A DNA stretch of 64,000 bases, from NCBI RefSeq assembly GCF_037892425.1, contig NZ_JBBKTT010000001.1:248001-312000 (forward strand). The letters are read 5' to 3'. The translations under genes and the position numbers were made by a program. The notes under the pieces are model-generated. The model did not search any database. It had not been told where the DNA came from and was given only the letters and a program-made list of their open reading frames with translations. Positions 8,804-18,761 of the stretch are shown here, piece after piece; position 1 is the stretch's first letter, and every line of letters starts with the position of its first letter. This DNA is from Lacibacter sp. H375. GTDB lineage: Bacteria; Bacteroidota; Bacteroidia; Chitinophagales; Chitinophagaceae.

Positions 8804-9490
8804 TTACCAATTGAGTAAGCGTTTGTAAAGTGCTGCCATTTCTTCCTGCGATGCCCCATTTTTATACATAAGCATCATAGTACGGTTTGCCGTCTGCACT
8901 TTCCACCAACTGTTTTTGTCGTATTTCCGGTCGGAGATGAGTGCCCCGGCAGCAAAGATTTTATACTGTGACTGTTGCCTTGCACGTTCAACAAATTCGT
9001 AATCCTCCATTACACGCATATCTCTTCGATAGCCGCCGGTTGTAACAAATAATTCTCTTGTAACAAATAAGGTTTGATCTCCGCCATAGCAGGCAAACCA
9101 ATCGAACCGTGAAAAGAACGACATCATTTGCACATACCATTTCCTGGTGTTGAATGTTGTGCGATAACGGCCCAACCCATATCCATCGGCAACGGCCTTT
9201 TGAATATCGGTTGCAAAACTTGGTGGGGGAAATACATCGGCATGCACAAAATAAAAGACCGATCCACTTGCTTTTGAGGCACCATAGTTTAACTGGGCAC
9301 CTCTGCCTTTTTTCGGTGATACAACAACAGTTGCTCCAGCTTTGGTCGCTACCTCCTTTGTCTCATCAGTGCTTGCTGCATCGCACACAATTATTTCCTG
9401 CAGTAAAGAACCTCCATGCAGCTTCAGGTAGGTAACCAGTGATGCTATGTTTTTTTCTTCGTTGTAAACAGGAATAATAACTGAGATCAT
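8804..9490 (-). CDS. TIGR04283-type arsenosugar biosynthesis glycosyltransferase (GT2)
   Basis: A 228-residue GT-A family 2 glycosyltransferase beginning ISVIIPVYNEEKNIASLV. It has the DAASTDET loop, GRGAQLNYGA, FVHADVFPP (metal-binding DxD equivalent HAD) and the acceptor-site EDYEF. These traits match the 'rSAM/selenodomain-associated' family 2 (TIGR04283), the usual partner of the TIGR04282 enzyme. I set the start at the CAT of 9488-9490, which puts the Ile-Ser-Val-Ile strand at the N-terminus; a longer frame to 9571 would run through the upstream terminator. It lies 49 bp from the VOC gene. With arsS, arsM and the plus-strand glycosyltransferase it completes the known arsenosugar gene set. 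Confidence 0.85.
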   Translation of the reverse strand: MISVIIPVYNEEKNIASLVTYLKLHGGSLLQEIIVCDAASTDETKEVATKAGATVVVSPKKGRGAQLNYGASKASGSVFYFVHADVFPPPSFATDIQKAVADGYGLGRYRTTFNTRKWYVQMMSFFSRFDWFACYGGDQTLFVTRELFVTTGGYRRDMRVMEDYEFVERARQQSQYKIFAAGALISDRKYDKNSWWKVQTANRTMMLMYKNGASQEEMAALYKRLLNW

Positions 9491-9525
9491 GAACACAAAT
9501 TGGCGATGAAGATAAGTAAGACGCA

Positions 9526-9554
9526 GAAAAAAACCGCAGTGTTTTGCTGCGGTT
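9526..9554 (-). terminator. Rho-independent terminator after the MuiA-like gene
   Basis: Reading the minus strand, an 8-bp perfect stem AACCGCAG / CTGCGGTT (9547-9554 with 9532-9539) and a 7-nt loop are followed by a run of T (A's at 9527-9533 on the plus strand). It lies 10 bp past the stop codon of the DUF4139 gene. Confidence 0.8.
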
Positions 9555-9563
9555 GATGAATGG

Positions 9564-11198
9564 TTAGTCAAGTTGTAACTTCTTCTCTTTCGGGTATTTT
9601 ACACTGTACTTCATTTCCATTTTCTTCAACTGTTTTGGATCGATGGTAAAGGTCCAAGTGATGATCTTTGTTTCTTCGTTTAGCTTAGCGCCATCATACT
9701 TTATATCCTCAACTTCAATTTCTTTAAGCGTTGAAATAGGAAACTGATCTTCCACAATAATATTCACCGGAACAGTCTTGTTATTGCGAACGGTTATTTC
9801 ATACTGTTTGGTTTCGGTACGGTTTCCACCAAGGAATTTCTTGCTGCTGAACTCTTTCAGCAATGTTCGTTTAACTGTGATCCCTTTATCGACACCTAAC
9901 GAAAGTGATAAAGTATCATTATCAGTTGACAGATCGAGATAGGATTTACCAAGGAATGTTCCTTCGAAAAACAAATTGGTTTCACCGGGAATTAAATTAA
10001 GATCCTGCCAATTGATAAGCTTGGCTGTGAGGTATGCAGCTTCATCTAATTTGGGAGCAGAGTAATATTCATAATAAGCTTCGATGCTTTTGTCATTGAT
10101 GCTCATCGTATTTACTTTGCCATCGTTATTCACTGTTGCTATTTCCTGTATTTCGTATTGAGTAGTGATGGGTTGAAAAGTTGTGACGACTTGCAAAGGA
10201 ATTGATTTGTCTTCCTTTTTTAAAGAAGATGCCCCTCTTATTTGAATACCTGGAGTACTACCAGCCAAGAATCCTTCTGTAGTTCCATAGCCAGTTACAA
10301 CGACTTCCTGTAGATGATTTACTGCCGGCTTTATTGCATAAGAAATAAACCATGGATTAACGAGTGGTTTTGTATTATTATCATTCGGGTTACCGGTTGA
10401 TAATACCAGTTTAATGTTGTTCCAATTCTCTCCACTTGTTTGGTACACATTCGCATTCATTTCCAATTGCAGTTTACTCACCACATCTTTCACACGTATA
10501 TTATAAGTGGGATACCAACCTGCTTTCTGCACGAGATAAGAAATTTCAAACGGAACTGTTGCCGTTTCTTTTACATCAGCAAGAACCACAATTTCATTGG
10601 TGGAGAGATCGATCTTCCTGCTCATTTCTGCCAGTTGATTCGACAATTTATTCCGTTCCTTATTCATCTCTTCGATCTCTTTTTGCAGAGTCAGTTGTTG
10701 TTTCAACACTTCTGTTAATCTTGCTCTTTGAAAATCGAGTGATTGTCTTAATTCTTCTGGCTTCAATGTAACTGTTGATCCAGCTATCTGCTGGTTTTTG
10801 ATCAGCATTGCTTCTTCCTGCTTAAATACTTCCAGCACTTTGGATGTAAGACTGATCTTATCATTTAGCTGAAAGAATTTTTCCTGGGTTGTTTTGATCT
10901 CTTCTCTTACTTCCTGTTCTTTTAAATAATCACGTTGAACACGTACCGATAAAATAGTGAGTCGGCCATCGGCCTTCACCTGCACACTTTGTTTTTCAAT
11001 ATCGGTGGAGATACCTGTAAAAACAATTTCCTGCTTGCCTGCAGTAATGGATTGTTTTACCGTTCGTTTAACCTGTGCCCCTTTCATGAACACCGTTACC
11101 TGTTCCATTTTTGTTTCAACAGGAACACGTTTTACTGATTGAGCAACTAATGTAATGGGGAGTACATAAAGAAGAAATTGCAGCCATTTCGTTTTCAT
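9564..11198 (-). CDS. MuiA-family (DUF4140/DUF4139) exported protein with a plug-box-like insert
   Basis: A 544-residue protein with a signal peptide (MKTKWLQFLLYVLPITLVAQ), a DUF4140 N-terminal domain (VTVFMKGAQVKRT...), a long coiled coil at about 95-200 (rich in E/K/Q), and a DUF4139 C-terminal domain with VPFEISYLVQKAGWYPTY and a terminal extended beta region. 'Mucoidy inhibitor A' is a name only; the biochemical role is unknown. Odd: residues 296-325 inside DUF4139 read LQEVVVTGYGT and PGIQIRGASS, words typical of SusC plug domains. I use the ATG at 11198 because it starts a clean signal peptide; the frame is open to 11228. Terminators flank it on both sides, so it is likely monocistronic. 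Confidence 0.85.
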   Translation of the reverse strand: MKTKWLQFLLYVLPITLVAQSVKRVPVETKMEQVTVFMKGAQVKRTVKQSITAGKQEIVFTGISTDIEKQSVQVKADGRLTILSVRVQRDYLKEQEVREEIKTTQEKFFQLNDKISLTSKVLEVFKQEEAMLIKNQQIAGSTVTLKPEELRQSLDFQRARLTEVLKQQLTLQKEIEEMNKERNKLSNQLAEMSRKIDLSTNEIVVLADVKETATVPFEISYLVQKAGWYPTYNIRVKDVVSKLQLEMNANVYQTSGENWNNIKLVLSTGNPNDNNTKPLVNPWFISYAIKPAVNHLQEVVVTGYGTTEGFLAGSTPGIQIRGASSLKKEDKSIPLQVVTTFQPITTQYEIQEIATVNNDGKVNTMSINDKSIEAYYEYYSAPKLDEAAYLTAKLINWQDLNLIPGETNLFFEGTFLGKSYLDLSTDNDTLSLSLGVDKGITVKRTLLKEFSSKKFLGGNRTETKQYEITVRNNKTVPVNIIVEDQFPISTLKEIEVEDIKYDGAKLNEETKIITWTFTIDPKQLKKMEMKYSVKYPKEKKLQLD

Positions 11199-11246
11199 AA
11201 ACAATTGTTTTATGAACGATTGATGCAACGGGAAATGTAATTACAT

Positions 11247-11273
11247 AAAAAAGTCCCACGTTAATCGTGGGAC
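11247..11273 (-). terminator. Rho-independent terminator after atpC
   Basis: The minus strand has an 8-bp perfect stem GTCCCACG / CGTGGGAC (11266-11273 with 11253-11260) and a 5-nt loop, then six T's (A's at 11247-11252 on the plus strand). It sits 25 bp past the atpC stop. Confidence 0.85.
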
Positions 11274-11297
11274 CTTTCAAAACTTATCTAAACCTGT

Positions 11298-11549
11298 TTA
11301 CACAGCTTCACTTCCTTCAATGAGTACTGTTACTTTATTGTTCAGCACTTCTACAAAACCACCCTGGATCTTATACAGTTCGTTACGGTTTTTTTCAACC
11401 AGTATTTTTAACTGTCCTGCTTTCAATGCACTCACCAATGGTGCGTGGTTATCCAGCACTTCAAAGCTACCGGCAATACCAGGCAACTGTACACCAATTA
11501 CCTCGCCGCTATATGTTTTTCCGAGTGGAGTTAATATTTCGAGATTCAT
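11298..11549 (-). CDS. atpC: F1 ATP synthase epsilon subunit, short form
   Basis: An 83-residue protein beginning MNLEILTPLGKTYSGEVIGV with the SFEVLDNHAPLVSAL signature of the epsilon N-terminal beta-sandwich. The C-terminal helical hairpin, which inhibits ATP hydrolysis in longer homologues, is absent; this short form is normal in Bacteroidota. It follows atpD by a 94-bp spacer. The remaining atp genes (B, E, F, H, A, G) are not in the window, consistent with the separate atpDC locus common in this phylum. Confidence 0.93.
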   Translation of the reverse strand: MNLEILTPLGKTYSGEVIGVQLPGIAGSFEVLDNHAPLVSALKAGQLKILVEKNRNELYKIQGGFVEVLNNKVTVLIEGSEAV

Positions 11550-11553
11550 ACGC

Positions 11554-11643
11554 TAATTTGAAAATTTGAAGATCTAAAGATTTGAAAATTCGATTCAGCA
11601 TCACGCCAATCTTCAAATTGGCAATTTCAAATCATCAAATCAA
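11554..11643. repeat. Low-complexity, partly self-complementary spacer between atpD and atpC
   Basis: Repeats of the words AATTTGAAAATTTGAAGAT and TTTGAAAATT on the left are answered by the inverted words ATCTTCAAATTGGC and AATTTCAAATCATC on the right, so the spacer can fold back on itself imperfectly. The same words occur inside the rsmE coding frame near 53964-53998. No coding potential is seen. Confidence 0.7.
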
Positions 11644-13338
<1,695 letters not shown>

Positions 13339-13404
13339 TTAAGTTGGGGGCTTTCTGCGTTCTTTTTCCTCATCAACTTTTGTCCCGGCCATCCACTTGT
13401 AGTC

Positions 13405-13425
13405 CTCCCGCTTTCAGCGGGGGAG
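13405..13425. repeat. GC-rich palindrome in the atpD / dienelactone-hydrolase gap
   Basis: CTCCCGCT - TTC - AGCGGGGGAG forms an almost perfect 8-bp hairpin in an otherwise AT-rich 409-bp gap (13144-13552). The gap also holds the atpD promoter; I see no gene in it. There is no T-run next to the hairpin, so it looks more like a REP-type element than a terminator. Confidence 0.4.
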
Positions 13426-13552
13426 CTACCGCTGCTGTCCGGCAGCCCTTGGGCAGAAGAATATCTTTCGGCAAATAACAGCTTGCCCCTTTCCAAACTT
13501 TTTGCTCCCTTTGTGGTTATAAAGGCCGATGTTTAAACCTAAACTGAGAATC

Positions 13553-14389
13553 ATGAAAAAAATCAAGTTTCGTTTACTACTGCCTGTTCTGGCAATTGTC
13601 GCTCTGGCAGCCTGTAACAATGAAGAAGCAAAAACAACCACAGAAAACAAAGAGCCCCTTCTCAAAGAAGAAAGTATAACATTTACCAGCGACACTAACA
13701 GCATGAATGGTTTTGTGGTGTATGATGAAAATATTGATGGCGCCCGTCCGGCCATTTTGATCGTACCTGAATGGTGGGGATTGAACGATTATGCTATGAT
13801 GCGTGCCCGTGAGCTGGCGAAGCTTGGTTATATAGCTATGGCCATGGATATGTATGGGCACGGCAAAATTGCTGACAACCCGGATAGTGCCGGCGCAGCT
13901 GCAGGTCCATTTTATCAAAACCCGCAATTAGCCAAAACACGTATGGAACAGGCCCTTGCAAAACTGAAAAGTTACAAACAGGCAGATGGCAATAATGTTG
14001 CAGCCATTGGATATTGCTTTGGCGGTGCAATGGTATTAAATACCGCACGTATGGGATTAGATGTAAAAGGAGTGGTAAGTTTCCATGGCAACCTGGTGGG
14101 TACTCCATTAAATAAAGATTTGCTGAAGGCAAAGATTTTAGTTTGTCATGGCGCAGCTGATCCGTTTGTTCCTCCAACAGAGGTAGCTACCTTCAAACAG
14201 CAAATGGATTCTGCCGGCATAACTTATACATTTAAAGAATATGCTGACGCTACGCATGCATTCACCAATCCCAACGCAACAGCTATGGGTGAGAAATTCA
14301 ACATACCGATCAAATACAATGCTGCTGCCGATAGTACAAGCTGGAAGGATATGAAAGATTTTTTTACCTCGCTGTTCCAACAACAGTAA
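13553..14389 (+). CDS. Dienelactone-hydrolase-family lipoprotein
   Basis: A 278-residue alpha/beta hydrolase. The N-terminus MKKIKFRLLLPVLAIVALAAC is a lipoprotein signal with the lipidated cysteine at residue 21, so I start at the ATG of 13553 rather than 13529. The catalytic triad of the DLH family is visible: Cys in GYCFGGAM, Asp in HGAADPFVPP, His in ADATHAF. PEWWGLNDYA near the N-terminus is also typical. DLH-type enzymes hydrolyse lactones and esters; the natural substrate here is unknown. The CNNEE start of the mature protein is acidic, loosely like Bacteroidota surface-lipoprotein export signals (inference). A strong terminator follows, so it is probably a single-gene unit. Confidence 0.88.
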   Translation: MKKIKFRLLLPVLAIVALAACNNEEAKTTTENKEPLLKEESITFTSDTNSMNGFVVYDENIDGARPAILIVPEWWGLNDYAMMRARELAKLGYIAMAMDMYGHGKIADNPDSAGAAAGPFYQNPQLAKTRMEQALAKLKSYKQADGNNVAAIGYCFGGAMVLNTARMGLDVKGVVSFHGNLVGTPLNKDLLKAKILVCHGAADPFVPPTEVATFKQQMDSAGITYTFKEYADATHAFTNPNATAMGEKFNIPIKYNAAADSTSWKDMKDFFTSLFQQQ

Positions 14390-14410
14390 TCATCATTCGA
14401 ATGATGGAAG

Positions 14411-14435
14411 GGCTTTCGAAAGAAAGCCTTTTTTT
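14411..14435 (+). terminator. Rho-independent terminator after the DLH gene
   Basis: GGCTTTC - GAAA - GAAAGCC (14411-14417 / 14422-14428) with a GAAA tetraloop, followed by a T-run to 14435, 21 bp past the stop codon. Confidence 0.88.
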
Positions 14436-14576
14436 GTAAACAGTAAATTCACTGAAAACCCTATTTCGGAAACACAGCTATCTGAATATCTACACACTTA
14501 TGAATTGGCGTTTGAAAAATGTGTCTTTTATAAAAGCCAACGATTATTTTCACCGAAACAAAATCAATTGTATCTC

Positions 14577-14996
14577 ATGAAAAATTATTTCTTCGCAGCA
14601 GTTGCTGCCTCTGCTCTCCTGTTTTCCTGCAAAAAGAACGACAAAACATCTTGCGACAACACAGTTGCTGCGATTGCGGGTAATTATAAAATCACAAATA
14701 TTACATTGGCTGGTCAGTCTGTTACTGATCAGTATTTGGATGCCTGTGAAAAAGATGACGTTTATCAACTTAAGGCTGATAAAACAATCATTTTGGTTGA
14801 TGCTGGTACTAAATGTAGTCCTGCCGGAGATGGTGGTGGCAATTGGGATGTTGCCAGTGGTACCATAACAATTAGTCAAACTTCTGGTGGCGGATATGAC
14901 TTTAGTGGAACTGTAGTTAATAAATGTAACAGCATTGAAGTTTCTGAAGATATAGGAGGGACCTATAAGCTCGTTACTACTTTTACCAAGCAGTAA
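14577..14996 (+). CDS. Lipocalin-like lipoprotein
   Basis: A 139-residue protein with lipoprotein signal MKNYFFAAVAASALLFSC (Cys18) followed by KKNDKTSC. The mature part has the small lipocalin-like beta pattern of Bacteroidota: IAGNYKITNITLAG..., VYQLKADKTIILVDAG and GNWDVASGTITIS. The ATG at 14577 is chosen because it begins the signal peptide; the frame extends to 14505. It is flanked by terminators on both sides and is likely monocistronic. The function is unknown. Confidence 0.75.
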   Translation: MKNYFFAAVAASALLFSCKKNDKTSCDNTVAAIAGNYKITNITLAGQSVTDQYLDACEKDDVYQLKADKTIILVDAGTKCSPAGDGGGNWDVASGTITISQTSGGGYDFSGTVVNKCNSIEVSEDIGGTYKLVTTFTKQ

Positions 14997-15020
14997 TTTC
15001 TAATCTCTTTTTTTGAAATA

Positions 15021-15058
15021 AGAGGGAACCGTATCATCGGTTCCCTCTTTTCTTTTTT
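15021..15058 (+). terminator. Rho-independent terminator after the lipocalin-like gene
   Basis: An 11-bp perfect stem AGAGGGAACCG / CGGTTCCCTCT (15021-15031 / 15038-15048) with a TATCAT loop is followed by TTTCTTTTTT. Confidence 0.9.
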
Positions 15059-15253
15059 ACTCCTCTCAATTATTCGCTGCAGTAAGCATTAACCAGTAAG
15101 TCCTGTCAATTCCTGATCCTGCCAACTGCCATCCTTAAACTATGATATGAAACATTTTTTCTGAAGACAAGGATCACTATGCACTCGTTTTCGTAAAAAA
15201 GATTGGTTTATACCTTCATATAAAATAAATTGAGCTATCAAAACTAAAAACTC

Positions 15254-15973
15254 ATGGCGCTTCAACCCTGGCGAACCGGCACAATCATCCGTATAGTTGA
15301 CGAGACTCCCAACACAAAACGTTACTGGATTCAACTTCCCGAACTGGATGTATTTGATTTTAAACCCGGCCAATTTGTGCAACTGGAATTTCCCATTCAT
15401 GAGCAGCAAAGTAAACGGCTTCGTAGTTACAGCATTGCTTCCTGGCCTGACGGCACAAACGTATTTGAACTGCTGATTGTTTTAAACGAACAAGGCGCAG
15501 GCACTACCTGGTTGTTTGCCAATGCTGTTGTGGGAACAGAATTACCTGTTCGTGGAGCCATGGGCGTATTCACTTTACCTGATCCAATTGAAAAAGATCT
15601 CTTCTTTATTTGTACAGGAACGGGCATTGCTCCATTCCGCAGTATGTCGCATTATATTAAACTGCATAATGTTCCGCATAAGAATATTTATTTACTCTTT
15701 GGTACACGCAAGAAAACTGATCTGCTGTACTACGATGAATTAACTCAACTGGTGAAAGATCTTCCGGGTTTTCATTATATACCCACACTTTCAAGAGAAG
15801 AATGGGAAGGTCGCAAAGGATATGTACATCCCATTTACGAAGAACTATGTGCCGGTAAACAAGATGCAAACTTTTTCCTTTGCGGATGGAAAGCCATGAT
15901 CGATGAAACAAAGAAACGTATCATGGAAATGGGCTATGATAAGAAAGCCATTCACCAGGAATTGTATGGATAA
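15254..15973 (+). CDS. Ferredoxin/flavodoxin-NADP reductase-like FAD oxidoreductase
   Basis: A 239-residue two-domain flavoprotein of the FNR superfamily. An FAD-binding beta-barrel holds RLRSYSIAS (the RxYS flavin motif, about residues 56-64). A nucleotide-binding domain holds CTGTGIAPFRSM (about 119-130) and ends with FFLCGWKAMIDETK. There is no [2Fe-2S] domain. Family members move electrons between NAD(P)H and a ferredoxin, flavodoxin or fused domain. It lies 214 bp upstream of nuoA in the same direction, so it may supply or withdraw electrons near the complex I/PFOR system (inference from position). Confidence 0.82.
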   Translation: MALQPWRTGTIIRIVDETPNTKRYWIQLPELDVFDFKPGQFVQLEFPIHEQQSKRLRSYSIASWPDGTNVFELLIVLNEQGAGTTWLFANAVVGTELPVRGAMGVFTLPDPIEKDLFFICTGTGIAPFRSMSHYIKLHNVPHKNIYLLFGTRKKTDLLYYDELTQLVKDLPGFHYIPTLSREEWEGRKGYVHPIYEELCAGKQDANFFLCGWKAMIDETKKRIMEMGYDKKAIHQELYG

Positions 15974-16187
15974 TATTCGTCATTGTAACAGATGAGAGGA
16001 AACAGTTTTCCTGATGACTGTCATCAATTGCTGCAACTCGTTCAACTGCGACCTTTCATCTTTCAAAATGATGATCCCTTGTCGGAAACTGATTCATTAT
16101 AAAGATTCTGAATAAGTTTTTAAATAATTACGACAGGTGGAAGAAAGAAATGATGTAATTTAAAACCGCAAACAAACCATTTCATTT

Positions 16188-16538
16188 ATGGGTGCTGCTT
16201 CGCTTATTATATTAATTCTTGCTGCCATTGCCTTTTCGGCCGGTGCTATTCTTATAGCAAAAGTGGTGACCAAAGCCACAAAAAACAAGCAAAAATCTGA
16301 GCCATACGAATGCGGTATACCAACTGTTGGCCCAAGCTGGATTCAATTTAACGTAGGTTATTATTTATTCGCTCTCATCTTTTTAATTTTTGATGTGGAG
16401 TTGATCTTTTTATATCCATGGGCAGTTGCAGCTAAACAAACAGGTTGGCTGGCGCTCATTGAAATTGTGATCTTCTTCTTCATTTTATTTATGGGCTTTT
16501 TATATGCACATAAAAAAGGTGCACTAAAATGGAAATAA
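16188..16538 (+). CDS. nuoA: NADH-quinone oxidoreductase subunit A
   Basis: A 116-residue subunit with three membrane helices. The family signature KSEPYECGIPTVGPSWIQFNVGYY contains the Cys loop, followed by IFLIFDVELIFLYPWA. It is part of the proton-pumping membrane arm at its junction with the peripheral arm. It is the first gene of an eleven-gene operon and stands 36 bp before nuoB. The 214 bp upstream hold only short hairpins and no clear -7 box. Confidence 0.95.
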   Translation: MGAASLIILILAAIAFSAGAILIAKVVTKATKNKQKSEPYECGIPTVGPSWIQFNVGYYLFALIFLIFDVELIFLYPWAVAAKQTGWLALIEIVIFFFILFMGFLYAHKKGALKWK

Positions 16539-16574
16539 AATAATCGTAAACAACACCCCAACCAAAAGTACCAG

Positions 16575-17117
16575 ATGACAGAACAACAACATACCGCAAC
16601 AGATTTCCCCGGACAGATCCACGAAACACCGGGCGGTGGTATTGTCCTCAGCAAATTGGATGATGTAATTAACTGGGCACGCTCCAACTCATTATGGCCA
16701 CTTACGTTTGCCACAAGCTGTTGTGGTATTGAAATGATGAGTACGGCAGGTGCCAAATATGATTTTTCCCGTTTTGGTTTTGAAGTAGCACGTGCCACAC
16801 CACGCCAGGCCGATGTTATTATTATAGCAGGCACCATCGTAAATAAAATGGCACCGGTGCTGAAACGTTTGTATGATCAAATGGCCGATCCAAAATATGT
16901 GATTGCAATGGGTGCCTGCGCTATCAGCGGAGGTCCTTTCTTTTATAATACATACTCCGTTGTAAAAGGTGCAGACCATGTTATACCGGTTGATGTATAT
17001 GTGGCCGGTTGTCCGCCACGCCCCGAAGCATTATTACATGCGTTGATCTCATTGCAGGAAAAGATCAAGAGTGGTTTAACCAGAGAACAAATAAAGGAAG
17101 GAAAAGAAAGTATATGA
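16575..17117 (+). CDS. nuoB: NADH-quinone oxidoreductase subunit B
   Basis: A 180-residue peripheral subunit that carries cluster N2 next to the quinone site. The four ligands are visible: the tandem Cys49-Cys50 ([10 protein letters not shown]), Cys115 ([10 protein letters not shown]) and Cys146 ([12 protein letters not shown]). Its last four bases overlap the ATG of nuoC (ATGA), suggesting coupled translation. Confidence 0.97.
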   Translation: MTEQQHTATDFPGQIHETPGGGIVLSKLDDVINWARSNSLWPLTFATSCCGIEMMSTAGAKYDFSRFGFEVARATPRQADVIIIAGTIVNKMAPVLKRLYDQMADPKYVIAMGACAISGGPFFYNTYSVVKGADHVIPVDVYVAGCPPRPEALLHALISLQEKIKSGLTREQIKEGKESI

Positions 17118-17572
17118 CGAACGAAGAATTAAAGACAAGTATTCCAACGCTGTTAGCTTCTGCAGTAATTGAAGATGGCAGCGATTTTCTGACGATCAAC
17201 GTTGAAGCAACCGATTGGTTATCCTTCGCACAACAATTGCGCAATGATGCTTCGCTGCAATTCAATTTTCTTTTTTGTTTGACTTGTGTTGATTGGAAAA
17301 CGCACTTAACAATGGTGTATCATCTGCGTTCCACCATTCATCGTCATGAGCTGGTAGTAAAAGCAAAACTCGACAGAACAAATCCTGAAATAGAAACCGT
17401 GAGCCATATCTGGCGCACTGCAGAATTTCACGAACGTGAAGTTTATGAAATGTTTGGTGTAAAATTCCTGAACCATCCCGATCTGCGTTTGCTAATCTTG
17501 CCCGATGGATGGGAAGGAAAGAAACCCATGCTGAAAGATTTTGAAGATCCGATTAACATGATCAGACTCTAA
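17114..17572 (+). CDS. nuoC: NADH-quinone oxidoreductase subunit C
   Basis: A 152-residue 30-kDa-type subunit with [19 protein letters not shown] and the signature [37 protein letters not shown]-like end ([15 protein letters not shown]). I use the ATG at 17114, which overlaps the nuoB stop by 4 bp; the frame is open further back to 17009 but that would bury it in nuoB. It is a separate protein, not fused to nuoD. Confidence 0.94.
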   Translation: MTNEELKTSIPTLLASAVIEDGSDFLTINVEATDWLSFAQQLRNDASLQFNFLFCLTCVDWKTHLTMVYHLRSTIHRHELVVKAKLDRTNPEIETVSHIWRTAEFHEREVYEMFGVKFLNHPDLRLLILPDGWEGKKPMLKDFEDPINMIRL

Positions 17573-17575
17573 TTT

Positions 17576-18691
17576 ATGTTTGAAGAAGTAGGTACAACAA
17601 CAGAAGGCGATTTAATCATTAACGTAGGACCACAACATCCTGCCACACATGGCGTATTGCATTTGGTAATTACGTTAAACGGCGAGACCATCAAGAATGT
17701 AGAACCGCATCTCGGTTATATTCATCGCTCGATTGAAAAGATGTGCGAAAGCCTCACCTACCGTCAATTCATTTATGTTACTAGCCGTATGGATTATTTA
17801 TCGGCTCATATCAATAACCACGCTTGTGCCATGTGTGTGGAGAAAGGAATGCAAATAGAAATTCCGGCACGAGCACAAGTGATCCGTGTGTTGATGGATG
17901 AACTTACCCGTATTGCTTCACATGAATTATGGTGGGGAGCAATGGCGATGGATCTTGGTGCCTTCACTCCTTTCTTTCATGCATTTCGTGAAAGGGAAAG
18001 CATCAATGATATTATGGAAGAAACATGTGGTGCTCGATTGACCATGAACTACATGGTGCCCGGTGGTGTAATGCATGATCTTCATCCCAACTTTCAAAAA
18101 CGGGTAAAAGATTTTATCCAACTATATAAAAGTAAAATTCACGAATACGATGAAATGGTAACCGGCAACATCATTTTCCAAAACAGGATGAAAGGTGTTG
18201 GTATTATTTCTCCGGAAGATGTGCTCTCCTACGGTTGTACTGGACCGGTAGCAAGAGGCAGCGGCGTAAGCAGCGATGTGCGCAAATTATATCCTTATGA
18301 AATTTACGACAAGCTGCAGTTTGATGAAGTGTTGGAAACAGGTTGCGATTCGTTTGCACGTTACATGGTTCGCATTCGTGAAATGCAACAATCGATCCGC
18401 ATCATTGAACAATTAATTGATAATATACCCGAAGGTGATTTCCAGGCAAAAACAAAAGCTGTGTTGAAATTACCCAAAGGCGAATTCTATACAAAAGCAG
18501 AAACAGCACGTGGCGAGTTGGGTGTGTATATTGTAAGTGAAGGCGGAACAACTCCTTACCGTATAAAATTCCGTTCACCTGGATTCTCCAATTTATCAGC
18601 ATTGAATCATTTGGTGAAAGGTGGAAAGATCGGCGATTTGATTGCCGCAATGGGAACATTGGATCTGGTGATACCGGATATTGACAGATAG
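17576..18691 (+). CDS. nuoD: NADH-quinone oxidoreductase subunit D
   Basis: A 371-residue 49-kDa-type subunit that forms the quinone pocket with NuoB. It has INVGPQHPATHGVLHL at the N-terminus, PHLGYIHRSIEKMCE, and GCTGPVARGSGVSSDVRK. The C-terminus LGTLDLVIPDIDR is typical. It starts 3 bp after nuoC. After it one expects nuoE, nuoF and nuoG in a 14-subunit operon, but only a 70-bp spacer separates it from nuoH. Confidence 0.96.
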   Translation: MFEEVGTTTEGDLIINVGPQHPATHGVLHLVITLNGETIKNVEPHLGYIHRSIEKMCESLTYRQFIYVTSRMDYLSAHINNHACAMCVEKGMQIEIPARAQVIRVLMDELTRIASHELWWGAMAMDLGAFTPFFHAFRERESINDIMEETCGARLTMNYMVPGGVMHDLHPNFQKRVKDFIQLYKSKIHEYDEMVTGNIIFQNRMKGVGIISPEDVLSYGCTGPVARGSGVSSDVRKLYPYEIYDKLQFDEVLETGCDSFARYMVRIREMQQSIRIIEQLIDNIPEGDFQAKTKAVLKLPKGEFYTKAETARGELGVYIVSEGGTTPYRIKFRSPGFSNLSALNHLVKGGKIGDLIAAMGTLDLVIPDIDR

Positions 18692-18761
18692 TTTAATGGC
18701 AGATTAGCGGTTGCAGATTTTAGATTAAATCCGCAATCTGTAATCATAAATCGAAAATTGA
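18692..18761. repeat. Self-complementary low-complexity spacer between nuoD and nuoH
   Basis: The words GCAGATTAGCGGTTGCAGATTTTAG are answered by the inverted AATCCGCAATCTGTAATC, so the spacer can fold on itself. It occupies exactly the place where nuoEFG would be expected. No reading frame fragment of those genes is visible in it. Confidence 0.55.

Noticed and set aside
15992-16102. A 36-codon frame between the FNR-like gene and nuoA
   Set aside because: No signal peptide, membrane helix or recognisable motif; short random frames of this length are expected in 214 bp.
18692-18761. Remnants of nuoE, nuoF or nuoG between nuoD and nuoH
   Set aside because: Only 70 bp are present and none of the frames resembles these subunits.
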